Shown here: in pieces, positions 22,320 through 30,570 of the stretch
Position numbering within the stretch: position 1 is the stretch's first letter
Layout of the letters: every line of letters begins with the position of its first letter
Source of the DNA: an uncultured Desulfobacterales bacterium
Lineage (GTDB): Bacteria; Desulfobacterota; Desulfobacteria; Desulfobacterales; JAHEIW01
Assembly: GCA_947259495.1 (NCBI GenBank)
Contig: CAMYLV010000036.1
Span: 1-32,419 of the forward strand
Direction: 5' to 3'
Length of the DNA: 32,419 nt
Notes under the pieces: generated by a model
Databases searched by the model: none
Told to the model about the DNA's origin: nothing
What the model saw: the letters and a program-made list of their open reading frames with translations, nothing else
Position numbers and translations under genes: made by a program

Positions 22320-24032
22320 ATGGAATCTTCCTCATCAGACGTTGCCGTAGCTCCACAGTACCAGGTTTCTGGCGCACGGATGGAAATCGATCGATTCATC
22401 ATTCCCACCGTCACCATTTTTATCGGCCTGATTCTGTGCTTTTTTATGCTTTTCCCCCTTTCGGCAATCCTCAAGATGAGTTTTTTCAAAGGCGGCGAGT
22501 TCGCCCTGGCCAATTTCACCCTGGTCAATTTTCAAAAATATTTCACCACAGCCTACACCCTCAGAGCATTATGGCACAGCCTGTACGTGTCGGTGGTCAC
22601 GACGATTATCGTCACGATTATTATTTTCTTTTACGCGTATGCCATGACCCGCACCACCATCCGTGGGAAGACCTTTTTCCGCAATGTCATCATGCTGCCG
22701 CTGGTGGCGCCCTCCATTGTTCAGGCGCTGGCGCTGATCTATCTGTTCGGCCGCAACGGCCTGATTACGGCCCATCTTTTAAAAACCGACTGGAATATTT
22801 ACGGGGCCACCGGGATTATTGTTTCAGAAGTTCTGTATTGCCTGCCCCATGCTTTTGTCATCTTATATACCACCCTTTCGGCGGTGGATATCCGGCTGGA
22901 TGAGGCGGCCGAAAGCCTGGGCGCATCGCCCTTCAAGGTGTTCACACGCATCACGCTGCCGTCCGCAAAATACGGGATCTTCAGCGCCGCGGCCCTGACC
23001 TTCAATTTGACCATTACCGATTTTGGCAACCCGGTGGTCATCGGCGCCAATTATAATGTGCTGGCCACCGAAATCTACGCCCAGGTCACCAATCTCTACC
23101 GCTTTGATTTAGGGGCGACCATCAGTATTATTTTACTGGTGCCTTCGCTGATGGCCTTTATGTTAAATTATTATATCTCCCGCAAAACCTTTTCCATGAT
23201 CAGCGGGGCGGCCAGGCCCGTGATTCCGCCGTCGCGGCCGCTAAAAAAAATTTCCTACTCGATATATTGCAGCCTGGTCACTTTTGCTATTTTTCTGGTT
23301 TTTGCCACCGTTATCATCGGCTCCTTTGTTAAAATCTGGCCATATGACTGGTCGTTGACCCTGGCCCATTACAGTTTTCCTTCCATCGCGGGCTATTCTG
23401 CCATCTGGACCAGCGTGTGGGTTTCGCTGATCGTGGGGATTGCCGGCGCTTTCATTACCCTGGTTGCCGGCTATGTCATGGAGACGCGCAGGCCTTTTTT
23501 CAAGCAGACGATTTATCTTTTGTCGGTCATGCCGGCTGCTATCCCCGGTCTGGTGATGGGACTGGGCTATATATTGGCCTTTAACAAACCCTATTATTTT
23601 TTTTACGGAACGCCCTGGATCATCGTGATCAATATCGTGATCTGCAATTTTACCCTGGGCATATTGGCGAGTATTTCCAATTTGCGAAATATCGATCCAT
23701 CCATCGAGGAAGCCTCCATCAGCCTGGGCGGGGATACCTTCCGCACGTTTTTCAGAATCATATTCCCACTTTCACGGGTGGCCTTCTTTCAAAACTTTGT
23801 CTATTTTTTCATGCGCTCAATGACCACCATCAGCGCCGTGATCTTTCTGGTCTCAGCCACTGTCCACCTGGCAGCCATTGAAATCATCATGCTCGACAAT
23901 GACGGCTGGACCGCCAGCGCCAATGCAATGTGCACCTGTATCATCGTGATTGTGCTGATCATGCTGGGGATTTTACAGATTGTCGCGAAAAAGACGGGTC
24001 AGCGGCCGGAAGGAATGACCTCTGCTGTGTAA
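22320..24032 (+). CDS. ABC importer permease, fused two-domain (FbpB/PhnU2-like)
   Basis: This is a 570-residue inner-membrane permease made of two fused transport domains, each with about six helices. Each carries the cytoplasmic coupling motif: DEAAESLGASPFKVFTRITLP in the first half and EEASISLGGDTFRTFFRIIFP in the second. Fused permeases of this size are typical of iron(III), thiamine and putative 2-aminoethylphosphonate importers. The start at 22320 is chosen because the open frame before it runs through the inverted 9-bp repeat and gives an implausible N terminus; ATG 22380 is also possible. It completes a three-gene importer with 19859-22164. It ends convergently with the aminopeptidase gene. 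Confidence 0.9.
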   Translation: MESSSSDVAVAPQYQVSGARMEIDRFIIPTVTIFIGLILCFFMLFPLSAILKMSFFKGGEFALANFTLVNFQKYFTTAYTLRALWHSLYVSVVTTIIVTIIIFFYAYAMTRTTIRGKTFFRNVIMLPLVAPSIVQALALIYLFGRNGLITAHLLKTDWNIYGATGIIVSEVLYCLPHAFVILYTTLSAVDIRLDEAAESLGASPFKVFTRITLPSAKYGIFSAAALTFNLTITDFGNPVVIGANYNVLATEIYAQVTNLYRFDLGATISIILLVPSLMAFMLNYYISRKTFSMISGAARPVIPPSRPLKKISYSIYCSLVTFAIFLVFATVIIGSFVKIWPYDWSLTLAHYSFPSIAGYSAIWTSVWVSLIVGIAGAFITLVAGYVMETRRPFFKQTIYLLSVMPAAIPGLVMGLGYILAFNKPYYFFYGTPWIIVINIVICNFTLGILASISNLRNIDPSIEEASISLGGDTFRTFFRIIFPLSRVAFFQNFVYFFMRSMTTISAVIFLVSATVHLAAIEIIMLDNDGWTASANAMCTCIIVIVLIMLGILQIVAKKTGQRPEGMTSAV

Positions 24033-24070
24033 TTTCTTTCAATAATAATTGTACGCCTTTTTAAAATTTG

Positions 24071-24085
24071 AAACGCTCAACTTAG
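24071..24085 (-). repeat. 15-bp recurrent motif copy (one mismatch)
   Basis: The minus strand reads CTAAGTTGAGCGTTT. It contains the TAA stop of the aminopeptidase gene (24082-24084), the same arrangement seen at 3466. It is in direct orientation with the copy at 19821; the two flank the ABC importer operon. Confidence 0.82.
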
Positions 24086-25005
24086 GATAGGTCGTAGGGG
24101 GTCAGGCTCTCATAACCAGTTTGCGTTACCAGAATGGTCTGCTCAAACTGGGCGGATAACGATTTATCTTTGGTCACCGCCGTCCAGTTATCTTCCAGGA
24201 TTTTCAGGTCATGGTTGCCCAGATTGATCATGGGTTCTATCGTAAAAACCATGCCCGGAATGAGACGGATGCCCTGTCCTCTCTGACCGAAATGCGGGAC
24301 CTGGGGCGCCTCGTGAAATTCAAACCCGACGCCATGGCCGACAAAATCCCGCACCACCGAACACCCCTGTTCCTCGGCGTACCTTTGTATGGCCCAGCCA
24401 ATATCGCCGATGGTGTTGCCGGGTTTTACCATGGAGATACCGCGCCTTAGACACTCTCTGGCAACGCTGACGATTTTGAGGGCTTCGGGTCCGGGCGTGC
24501 CGACGAAAAAAGTTTGATTGGCATCCGCGTAATAACCGTTCAGCACCGAGGTGATGTCGACATTGACGATATCGCCATCTTCCAGCACCCGCGGCCCGGG
24601 AATGCCGTGGCAAACCACTTCATTGACCGAGACGCAGACACTTTTCGGAAATCCTCTGTAATTTAAAGGTGCCGGCCGGGCTCCGTTTTTAACGGTAAAT
24701 TCATGTACGATGGTGTTGATGTCGTCAGTCTTCGTTCCCGGCCTGATTTTATCGGTAATCTGCTCAAAGGTGTCCAGCACCAGCTGCCCGGCCTTGCGGA
24801 TACCCATTATATCGGCTTCTTTTTTAAGCTGAATTTTGTATCGCTGGGCATACAAAGCCCCGGGATCTTTGTTATCCAGCACTTCTTTTTCCAGACAGCA
24901 TTTTTTATATTTTAACCCGCTGCCGCAGATGCAGGGATCGTTTCTACCCACTTTCACTGATGCATCCTTTTCTTTTAGCAAATTCAATCTGGTTTTCGAT
25001 TTCAT
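24082..25005 (-). CDS. map: Methionine aminopeptidase type I with N-terminal SEC-C zinc motif
   Basis: This cytoplasmic 307-residue enzyme removes initiator methionine from new proteins. Residues 19-38 are a SEC-C motif ([19 protein letters not shown], with C25, C27, C36, C37), a zinc knuckle found in SecA and thought to contact ribosomes or chaperones. The rest is a complete M24A fold: H133 in VCHGIPGP, metal ligands D150, D161, H224, E257 and E288, and the usual GHGVG(F)EFHE and TIEPM. The start at 25005 has GGAG upstream. This SEC-C fusion is known in several bacterial lineages. It is a single gene, divergent from the exporter at 25282. Confidence 0.95.
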   Translation of the reverse strand: MKSKTRLNLLKEKDASVKVGRNDPCICGSGLKYKKCCLEKEVLDNKDPGALYAQRYKIQLKKEADIMGIRKAGQLVLDTFEQITDKIRPGTKTDDINTIVHEFTVKNGARPAPLNYRGFPKSVCVSVNEVVCHGIPGPRVLEDGDIVNVDITSVLNGYYADANQTFFVGTPGPEALKIVSVARECLRRGISMVKPGNTIGDIGWAIQRYAEEQGCSVVRDFVGHGVGFEFHEAPQVPHFGQRGQGIRLIPGMVFTIEPMINLGNHDLKILEDNWTAVTKDKSLSAQFEQTILVTQTGYESLTPYDLS

Positions 25006-25281
25006 CTATGAGCGCTCCGGCTTTGATTTGCCCGCCGGAGTAAACAATAAGGTGGTTATCATTTGTATTTTGTCAAAGTTGTACCTATTATAATAAATAC
25101 TATCTTAATTCAACCATCATGCAAAGTAAAACCCGTCAAAATCCATTTTCCGGTTTGCTATTGAGCAGAAAATATTTTAATAATTGAATTCTATATGTTG
25201 AGCCCGTTGCACATGAAAGCCTCCGAATCGTGCAGAATTCAGCCATTGCATTGAACATCAAGCCACCGGAGATTCAGGTCC

Positions 25282-26235
25282 ATGCATTTTGAGGTTTCAG
25301 GTGTTACAGTTTCTCCATTAATCCCTTTTGGGGTGGCTTTTATTATCTCACTGTTTACTTCGACGGCCGGGGTTTCCGGTGCTTTTCTTTTATTGCCGTT
25401 TCAGGTCAGCGTTCTGGGTTTTATCAGCCCCGCAGTCTCTCCCACGAACATGTTCTACAATGTCATTGCCATCCCCAGCGGTGTCTATCGCTACATGCGC
25501 GAAAAACGCATGTCCTGGCCGCTGACCTGGGTAATTATAATAGGAACCCTGCCGGGCATATTTATTGGTGCTGTTATCAGGATTCGGTATTTGCCGGATC
25601 CAAAAAATTTCAAATTTTTCGCGGGCTGTGTGTTGCTCTATATCGGCCTGAGACTGTTTTATTCCATGATCAAAAAAAATGACTTGGCACAAAAAAAAGC
25701 AAAAACTGCCGAACAGCGCTTTTATGCCGACCAGGATAACAAAGAATCGCCATCGGAAAATGAAAACAATCAGACGCCGGGCGTAAAAACCTTAGAGGTC
25801 TCCCTCACAAGATTCAGTTATAGTTTCTACGGCGAAATCTTTACCTTCAATACCATCGTTTTGCTGGTGCTGGCATTTATGGTCGGAATTGTCGGCGGGA
25901 CTTATGGTATCGGCGGGGGCGCCATTATTGCGCCGTTTCTGGTGGCGTTTTTCGGCCTTCCGGTGTACACCATCGCCGGCGCCACTCTGATGGCCACGTT
26001 TGCCACCTCAATTGCCGGGGTTGTTTTTTATGCAGGGATTGCGCCTTTTTTCGCATACACCGGCCTGGCAATCGCACCGGACTGGACGCTGGGGGCCTTG
26101 TTCGGCGCCGGCGGCTTTTTGGGCATTTACTGCGGCGCGCGTCTGCAAAAGTATATGCCGGCCAAAATCATAAAGATTATCCTGATCCTCACCCTGCTCT
26201 TCGTCGCCATCCGGTATATATCCGTCATTCTTTAA
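25282..26235 (+). CDS. TauE/SafE-family sulfite/organosulfur exporter-type permease
   Basis: This is a 317-residue membrane protein with two helix repeats. The first has SLFTSTAGVSGAFLLLPFQVSVLGF; the second has VGIVGGTYGIGGGAIIAPFLVAFFGLPVYTIAGATLM, the family signature (G-x-GGG with a following P-F-L). A charged linker at residues about 128-180 (KKNDLAQKKAKTAEQRF ...NESPSENENNQT) is longer than usual for the family. Members export sulfite, sulfoacetate or other sulfur anions, or are of unknown substrate. The ATG at 25282 has GGAG upstream. It is a single gene. In a sulfate reducer a role in sulfur-anion balance is likely but not shown. Confidence 0.88.
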   Translation: MHFEVSGVTVSPLIPFGVAFIISLFTSTAGVSGAFLLLPFQVSVLGFISPAVSPTNMFYNVIAIPSGVYRYMREKRMSWPLTWVIIIGTLPGIFIGAVIRIRYLPDPKNFKFFAGCVLLYIGLRLFYSMIKKNDLAQKKAKTAEQRFYADQDNKESPSENENNQTPGVKTLEVSLTRFSYSFYGEIFTFNTIVLLVLAFMVGIVGGTYGIGGGAIIAPFLVAFFGLPVYTIAGATLMATFATSIAGVVFYAGIAPFFAYTGLAIAPDWTLGALFGAGGFLGIYCGARLQKYMPAKIIKIILILTLLFVAIRYISVIL

Positions 26236-26251
26236 AAAGGCTTGTAGGTTT

Positions 26252-26266
26252 GGCGCTTTGTGCGCC
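26252..26266. repeat. GGCGC/GCGCC hairpin
   Basis: GGCGC (26252-26256) pairs with GCGCC (26262-26266) around TTTGT, 16 bp after the exporter stop. It has no following T tract. It may help end transcription. Confidence 0.5.
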
Positions 26267-26289
26267 GCGCTGCGACCACCGTCTATCAG

Positions 26290-26324
26290 CTGTCAGGTTT
26301 CGGGTGTCAGGTGTCAGAAGACAG
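26290..26324 (+). repeat. Degenerate 7-bp tandem array (GTGTCAG type)
   Basis: Five 7-bp units follow one another: CTGTCAG, GTTTCGG, GTGTCAG, GTGTCAG, AAGACAG. It belongs to the same general class as the arrays near 29.2, 30.5 and 31.2 kb. Confidence 0.75.
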
Positions 26325-26340
26325 AGAACCGCAGAACACC

Positions 26341-26400
26341 GAACAAGGAATAATGAATGTCGAAGGGTAAGAAAACTTCTCCAATCGAAATTCCTTGTTC
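26341..26400. repeat. 11-bp inverted repeat
   Basis: GAACAAGGAAT (26341-26351) is the exact reverse complement of ATTCCTTGTTC (26390-26400). A second short phrase, GATATTC twice, follows. The region lies between convergent genes and has no coding look. Confidence 0.75.
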
Positions 26401-26483
26401 GATATTCGATATTCAAAACAGTGAAAATCGCGTGGAAGCTGACACCTTGACATCCGGCAAGAAATTAGGGTTTGGAAACCATT

Positions 26484-27503
26484 TTAGAGCCATTTAACGG
26501 AGTACGGGTTGTAAATCAGCGTTACCTTCTGGCCGGGATAAAGATTTTCCTGCTGGATCTTCTGACGGGGCAATTTCAAGGTAAACGGCAGGTTGCCGAT
26601 CAGAATGGTTGCCATGATGTCGGCGCTGTTTTTTTCCAGGGTCAAACGGGAAACAATTCCGTTCAGGATATGGGCGTCAGGGTCAGCCGACTGGGTATCC
26701 TTGCCGTTGGCGATGGCTGGGGGTTCGAGAACGGCCACTGCACCCGGCTCAGGCGGACCGGATAAACGGATGCACTGGCCATCGGGCAATTCTTTTTCCC
26801 ACAGACTGCCGCTCAAATGGCGCCAGGGACCGAAAATGATATTTTCTTTGCCGGTGCCGAATAAACGACCTTTGAACAGGTGCATCACCTGATCACATAC
26901 ATTATAAAGCCAGTCCCGGTCGTGACTGGCTATGATCAGGGTGGTGTCCCATTCCCGGCGCGCCATTAAAGCGGCTTCTTTGATCTGCTGGGCACTGGCA
27001 ATATCCACATTGGCGGTGGGCTCATCCATCAGCAAAATTTCCGGCTTCAACACCAACCGGGCGGCCAGTGCCACTCGCTGGGTCTCTCCGCCTGAAAGCT
27101 GATTGGCGGGGGCATAAACAAAATCCCCCATTCCAACCATAGCAAGACCTTTGAGAATTCGGCGTTTTCGCTCTTCTTTTGAAATGCCTCTAATTTTCAG
27201 TCCGAATTCCATATTATTAAAAACAGTGGTGGTAAACAGAAGGGGCAGTTGATCAACCAGAACCACTTCCTTGCGTAATTGCCGCAGAAAAGGCTCAGAA
27301 TACTGCACCGGTTTTGATTTATAAGAAACAATGCCCGCGGTCGGACGCTCTAAAAATGCCAGAATATTTAAAAGGGTGGTCTTGCCGGCACCGTTAGGGC
27401 CCTGCAGCCCGTATATTTCACCTTTTTTGAGTGCAAGCGCAGGAACATCCAGAACAGTGCGATCACTGAATGTTTTGGTCAGATCTGAAATATCAAAGAG
27501 CAT
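26484..27503 (-). CDS. tupC: Tungstate ABC importer ATPase
   Basis: This is a 339-residue ATPase. Walker A is GPNGAGKTT (from residue about 35), the signature is LSGGETQR, and Walker B is ILLMDEPTANVD. The final 110 residues form a TOBE-like regulatory extension (NGIVSRLTLEKNSADIMATILIGNLPFTLKLP), as in molybdate and tungstate ATPases. The start codon overlaps the permease stop in a TGATG arrangement, so translation is likely coupled. It supplies energy for import of tungstate, or possibly molybdate, together with TupB and TupA just upstream. Confidence 0.9.
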   Translation of the reverse strand: MLFDISDLTKTFSDRTVLDVPALALKKGEIYGLQGPNGAGKTTLLNILAFLERPTAGIVSYKSKPVQYSEPFLRQLRKEVVLVDQLPLLFTTTVFNNMEFGLKIRGISKEERKRRILKGLAMVGMGDFVYAPANQLSGGETQRVALAARLVLKPEILLMDEPTANVDIASAQQIKEAALMARREWDTTLIIASHDRDWLYNVCDQVMHLFKGRLFGTGKENIIFGPWRHLSGSLWEKELPDGQCIRLSGPPEPGAVAVLEPPAIANGKDTQSADPDAHILNGIVSRLTLEKNSADIMATILIGNLPFTLKLPRQKIQQENLYPGQKVTLIYNPYSVKWL

Positions 27504-28198
27504 CAGGAGCGGACCCTTCCCTGAAATAAATGAAACATCAGATTCATCCCGAAGCTCAGACCCAGCAGCACAATGCCCAGCGCCACTGCCAGGGTAAAAG
27601 CGCCTTTGTCATATTCCAGGGCCATCGCGGTGGTCATGGTGCGGGTGAACCCGCGAATGTTTCCGCCCAGCATCATGCTGATGCCCACTTCCGAGATTAC
27701 GCGGCCATAGGCTGCAATAACCGCAGCCACAATACCGTAACGCGCTTCGCGGAATATTACAAAGGCGGTCTGCCGGCGATTGGCGCCCAGGGTCATGGCC
27801 GTTTTGCGATAGCGCTGATCAATTCTGCTGATGGCTGCGATGGTCAAAGCTGTAACCACCGGTATAATGAGCAACGTCTGGCCGATAATAATGGCCTTTT
27901 GGGTGTACAGCAGATCGAAAAGCCCCAGTACCCCTCGCCGGGATATAAAGGCATAAACGAAGAGCCCGATCACCACAGTCGGGACCGCCAGCAAGGTGTT
28001 CAGGCAGGTAATCACAAAGCGCTTGCCCGGAAACGATTCAAATGCCACCAAAAATCCGAGCGGAATCCCCACCAGGCCGGCAAAAAGCGTTGAATAGCCG
28101 CTGACCTTTAAAGAAACGGCAACAATGTCGACCATCTCCTGGTCCAGAGAAATGACCAGAGCGATGGCAGAAATAAAGCTGTCAATCAGCAGATCCAC
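27503..28198 (-). CDS. tupB: Tungstate ABC importer permease
   Basis: This is a 231-residue inner-membrane permease starting at GTG 28198. It has about five helices and the coupling region RKTAMTLGANRRQTAFVIFREARYGI, followed by VISEVGISMMLGGNIRGFTRTMTTAMAL, a stretch very typical of TupB-type permeases. It forms the membrane channel for oxyanion delivered by TupA. It overlaps TupC by one base and follows TupA by 67 bp, making a compact operon. Confidence 0.92.
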   Translation of the reverse strand: MDLLIDSFISAIALVISLDQEMVDIVAVSLKVSGYSTLFAGLVGIPLGFLVAFESFPGKRFVITCLNTLLAVPTVVIGLFVYAFISRRGVLGLFDLLYTQKAIIIGQTLLIIPVVTALTIAAISRIDQRYRKTAMTLGANRRQTAFVIFREARYGIVAAVIAAYGRVISEVGISMMLGGNIRGFTRTMTTAMALEYDKGAFTLAVALGIVLLGLSFGMNLMFHLFQGRVRS

Positions 28199-28244
28199 GA
28201 TTTTTGCTCACATTTGCTTGATAGGATTATGAATTCTCTTAGTA

Positions 28245-28260
28245 TCTTTGCGTCTTTGCG
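28245..28260 (+). repeat. 8-bp tandem duplicate TCTTTGCG
   Basis: Two exact 8-bp units lie between the tupA stop and the tupB start. It is a short member of the word-repeat class found in other gaps here. Confidence 0.7.
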
Positions 28261-28265
28261 TGAGA

Positions 28266-29174
28266 TTAGTTTTTGCTTACATTGAGCGCATCCGGATAAA
28301 ACAGCTGCTTGCCTAAAAGCCGATAATTATTGATAACCTTCTGCCCCTTGCCTGAAACCAGCCATTCGGCAAAGGATTTGGACAATTCATATTTGACGTG
28401 CGGATGTTTTTGCGGATTGATTGGAATCACGCCATAGGGATTGGCAAGGGCCGGATCCCCCTCGCACAGCACCGCCAGGTCGATCGGCACATCCCGTCCG
28501 AATTTATATTTAATGTAGGTGCCTCTATCCGCCAGAATATAGGCCTGTTTTTCATCGGCCAAGGTCAAGGCCTTACCCATGCCCTGCCCGATGGACAGAT
28601 ACCATTGCCCCAGTCCCGGGGGATGGACAAAGCTGACTTCCGTTTTTTTGCCTTTTTTGACGATGGTCTGGGTCTTTTTTTCCAGCGGCAAACCCGTCGA
28701 TTCCCAGAGCGCCTGCTCTTTTGTATGGGTTCCGCTGTCATCGCCACGCGAAACAAAACCAGTTCGGGTAGCCGCAATTTTTTTGAGGGCTGCGGCGGCA
28801 TGGGTGAGTCCTTTTATAGCAGCCGGATCTTTTTGAGGGCCTAAAATAACAAAATCATTATGCATGACGGCATAGCGCCGGGTTCCAAAACCGTCCCGGA
28901 CAAATTTTTCTTCGCGGGCTTGGGCATGCACAAAGATGACATCCACGTTGCCGTCCATGCCGTCCCGGATCGCCGCCCCTGTTCCTTTAGCAATTACCTT
29001 GACCTTGATGCCGGTATCTTTTTCCAGCTCTGGCAATAAAACATCCAGCAACCCGGAGGCCTGGGTGCTGGTTGTCGTCGACATTTTTATTATTTTCTCC
29101 GCTGCCAAACTAATGTTACTAATAAAACAAGTCGTCAAAACCAGCAGAATAATTTTCATCACAAACCGTTTCAT
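28266..29174 (-). CDS. tupA: Tungstate-binding periplasmic protein
   Basis: This is a 302-residue periplasmic binding protein. The ATG at 29174 is preferred because AAAAGGAGG lies 5 bases upstream; a GTG one codon earlier is too close. The signal peptide is MKRFVMKIILLVLTTCFISNISLAAE. The mature start, IIKMSTTTSTQASGLLDVLLPELEKDTGIKVKVIAKGTGAAI, and later VIFVHAQAREEKFV and VMHNDFVILGP are diagnostic of TupA. It captures tungstate with high affinity for tungsto-enzymes such as formate dehydrogenase or aldehyde oxidoreductase; molybdate cannot be excluded. It is first of the three importer genes, after the regulator. Confidence 0.94.
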   Translation of the reverse strand: MKRFVMKIILLVLTTCFISNISLAAEKIIKMSTTTSTQASGLLDVLLPELEKDTGIKVKVIAKGTGAAIRDGMDGNVDVIFVHAQAREEKFVRDGFGTRRYAVMHNDFVILGPQKDPAAIKGLTHAAAALKKIAATRTGFVSRGDDSGTHTKEQALWESTGLPLEKKTQTIVKKGKKTEVSFVHPPGLGQWYLSIGQGMGKALTLADEKQAYILADRGTYIKYKFGRDVPIDLAVLCEGDPALANPYGVIPINPQKHPHVKYELSKSFAEWLVSGKGQKVINNYRLLGKQLFYPDALNVSKN

Positions 29175-29201
29175 CACATCCTCCTTTTCATCTAACCCTT
29201 G

Positions 29202-29250
29202 TCATCTATCATCTGTTTTCTGTCCTCTGGCATCTGTCGTCCGTCATCTG
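29202..29250 (+). repeat. Degenerate 7-bp tandem array (TCATCTG type), seven units
   Basis: Seven units follow without a break: TCATCTA, TCATCTG, TTTTCTG, TCCTCTG, GCATCTG, TCGTCCG, TCATCTG. The array lies between the regulator and tupA and overlaps the last codons and the stop of the regulator gene. Confidence 0.88.
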
Positions 29251-30161
29251 TCAATTGCGCCAGGATAAATCATTTTGCCGCTTAAGCTGATATCGTAGCC
29301 CTGAAATGCTTCAGCCATCTTACGGAAAGGGCTTTCGTGTAAAAGCCCTAAAAACTGTTGAACGCCTTCATCAAAAAATCGATTCCTTAAAATCATCAAA
29401 TCGAATCGTTCCCAGCGAATGGGAATGAAACCGATGTTCAATAATCCGGCAACTGCGCAGATGCCGGGACCGGCATCTGCCCGTCCGGCTAAAATTTCCA
29501 GGCCCACATCCAGATGTCGGTGCACTTCATGACCGTATCCTTCAATTTTTTCACCCTTGATGCCGGCCTTTTTGAATTCGCGGTCCAGCAATAAGCGCGT
29601 ACCGGTGCCCAGCGGCCGGTTAACTATTCGCATACCGGGTGTCGCCAGATCGGCTACACCGGCAATTTTTTTGGGATTGTCCGCCGCCACCAAAAGGCCC
29701 TGCTCACGCCGGGAAAAATTGACAACAGCCGGCATTGAGTCCAGCTCCTGGAAAGCATAGTCAAAATTATATTCTTCTTCATCTTCCTGCAGCAGGTGGC
29801 TTGACGCAATATGGCAAAGATTCTGACGCAAGGCCCGCAGGCCGCCCATGCTGCCCAGATTTCCGAAAACGGCCAATGGCGCTTGATACTGGCTGTTGAA
29901 AAGTGAAATCGCACGATCCAGCAACGGGTCGTTGCTGCCGGCCAGTACGAGGATTCCCTGCTGGAGGGGCTGCAGGTTGCCGGTGTCCGGATAGTTGATG
30001 GTTTGGGTTTCAACCCATTGTTCCACCAGATGCCTGGGAAAAAGCCATTTACCCGTTACTTTGGAGGCCGGCAGGCCCTTTTCGGCCACCAGGGTGTAAA
30101 CCATTTTTTCATTCACGTTCAAAAACTCCGCGATCGCCTTGGTGGATAATAGTTGCTTCAT
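29244..30161 (-). CDS. Helix-turn-helix / periplasmic-binding-fold one-component regulator of the tungstate operon
   Basis: This is a 305-residue cytoplasmic protein. Residues 1-52 are an excisionase/MerR-type helix-turn-helix (LLSTKAIAEFLNVNEKMVYTLVAEKGLPASKVTGKWLF). Residues about 70-300 are a binding-protein-like fold (VLAGSNDPLLDRAISLF ... NRPLGTGTRLLLDREFKKAGI ... ADAGPGICAVAGLLNIGFIPI) resembling the ligand domain linked to molybdate/tungstate regulation. It heads the tup genes, 69 bp before tupA, all on the minus strand. It probably senses an oxyanion or cofactor and controls the operon and itself. The domain architecture is clear; the ligand is inferred from context. Confidence 0.87.
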   Translation of the reverse strand: MKQLLSTKAIAEFLNVNEKMVYTLVAEKGLPASKVTGKWLFPRHLVEQWVETQTINYPDTGNLQPLQQGILVLAGSNDPLLDRAISLFNSQYQAPLAVFGNLGSMGGLRALRQNLCHIASSHLLQEDEEEYNFDYAFQELDSMPAVVNFSRREQGLLVAADNPKKIAGVADLATPGMRIVNRPLGTGTRLLLDREFKKAGIKGEKIEGYGHEVHRHLDVGLEILAGRADAGPGICAVAGLLNIGFIPIRWERFDLMILRNRFFDEGVQQFLGLLHESPFRKMAEAFQGYDISLSGKMIYPGAIDR

Positions 30162-30570
30162 AAAGATCCTACCTCTTAGAAAAATGCGTAAACAATATTG
30201 ATCAGGTCTTATTTAATAAAGTAATTATATAGCTTTTATTGTAATAATTTGTCAATATTTTTTGATACCTAAATAGAAACAGGAATTATAATAACAATAA
30301 ATAACAATAAATCTGATCGTATTCGGTTTTGATGTTGAACTTTCGGTATGACAGGCGTAAATTTTAGCCTTAGCTTTGAGGATCAGGAAAGTGGCAAGGT
30401 TTTTTATAAAACTCAGATTATATTGTATAAATTAGTACAATTAAAATGGCGCTATTTTATCATTTCGCTCAAACACTATGCCCTATGCGCCATGCACTAT
30501 GCCCGATAGACCGCGAAAACGGAGCTCATAAGGAAAAAGACCATGTCTGGATGGAAATAATTCAAGGTCG
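30162..30570. other. AT-rich gap upstream of the tungstate operon
   Basis: The tungstate operon promoter should lie in the left part of this 409-bp region, which separates the tungstate regulator from nth on the same strand. It is very AT-rich, with an exact 10-bp tandem ATAACAATAA (30291-30310) and a 7-bp word array at 30476. No gene, and no molybdenum-cofactor riboswitch, could be recognised. Confidence 0.55.
30476..30503 (+). repeat. Degenerate 7-bp tandem array (CTATGCC type)
   Basis: Four 7-bp units: CTATGCC, CTATGCG, CCATGCA, CTATGCC. It belongs to the same class as those at 26290, 29202 and 31216. Confidence 0.8.

Noticed and set aside
28275-28289. ATTGAGCGCAT inside the end of tupA
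   Set aside because: Only the ATTGAGCG core matches, and it is ordinary coding sequence for the tupA C terminus.
30162-30570. Molybdenum/tungsten cofactor riboswitch upstream of the tungstate operon
   Set aside because: The gap is AT-rich and shows no multi-stem arrangement or conserved core that I could match to that riboswitch.
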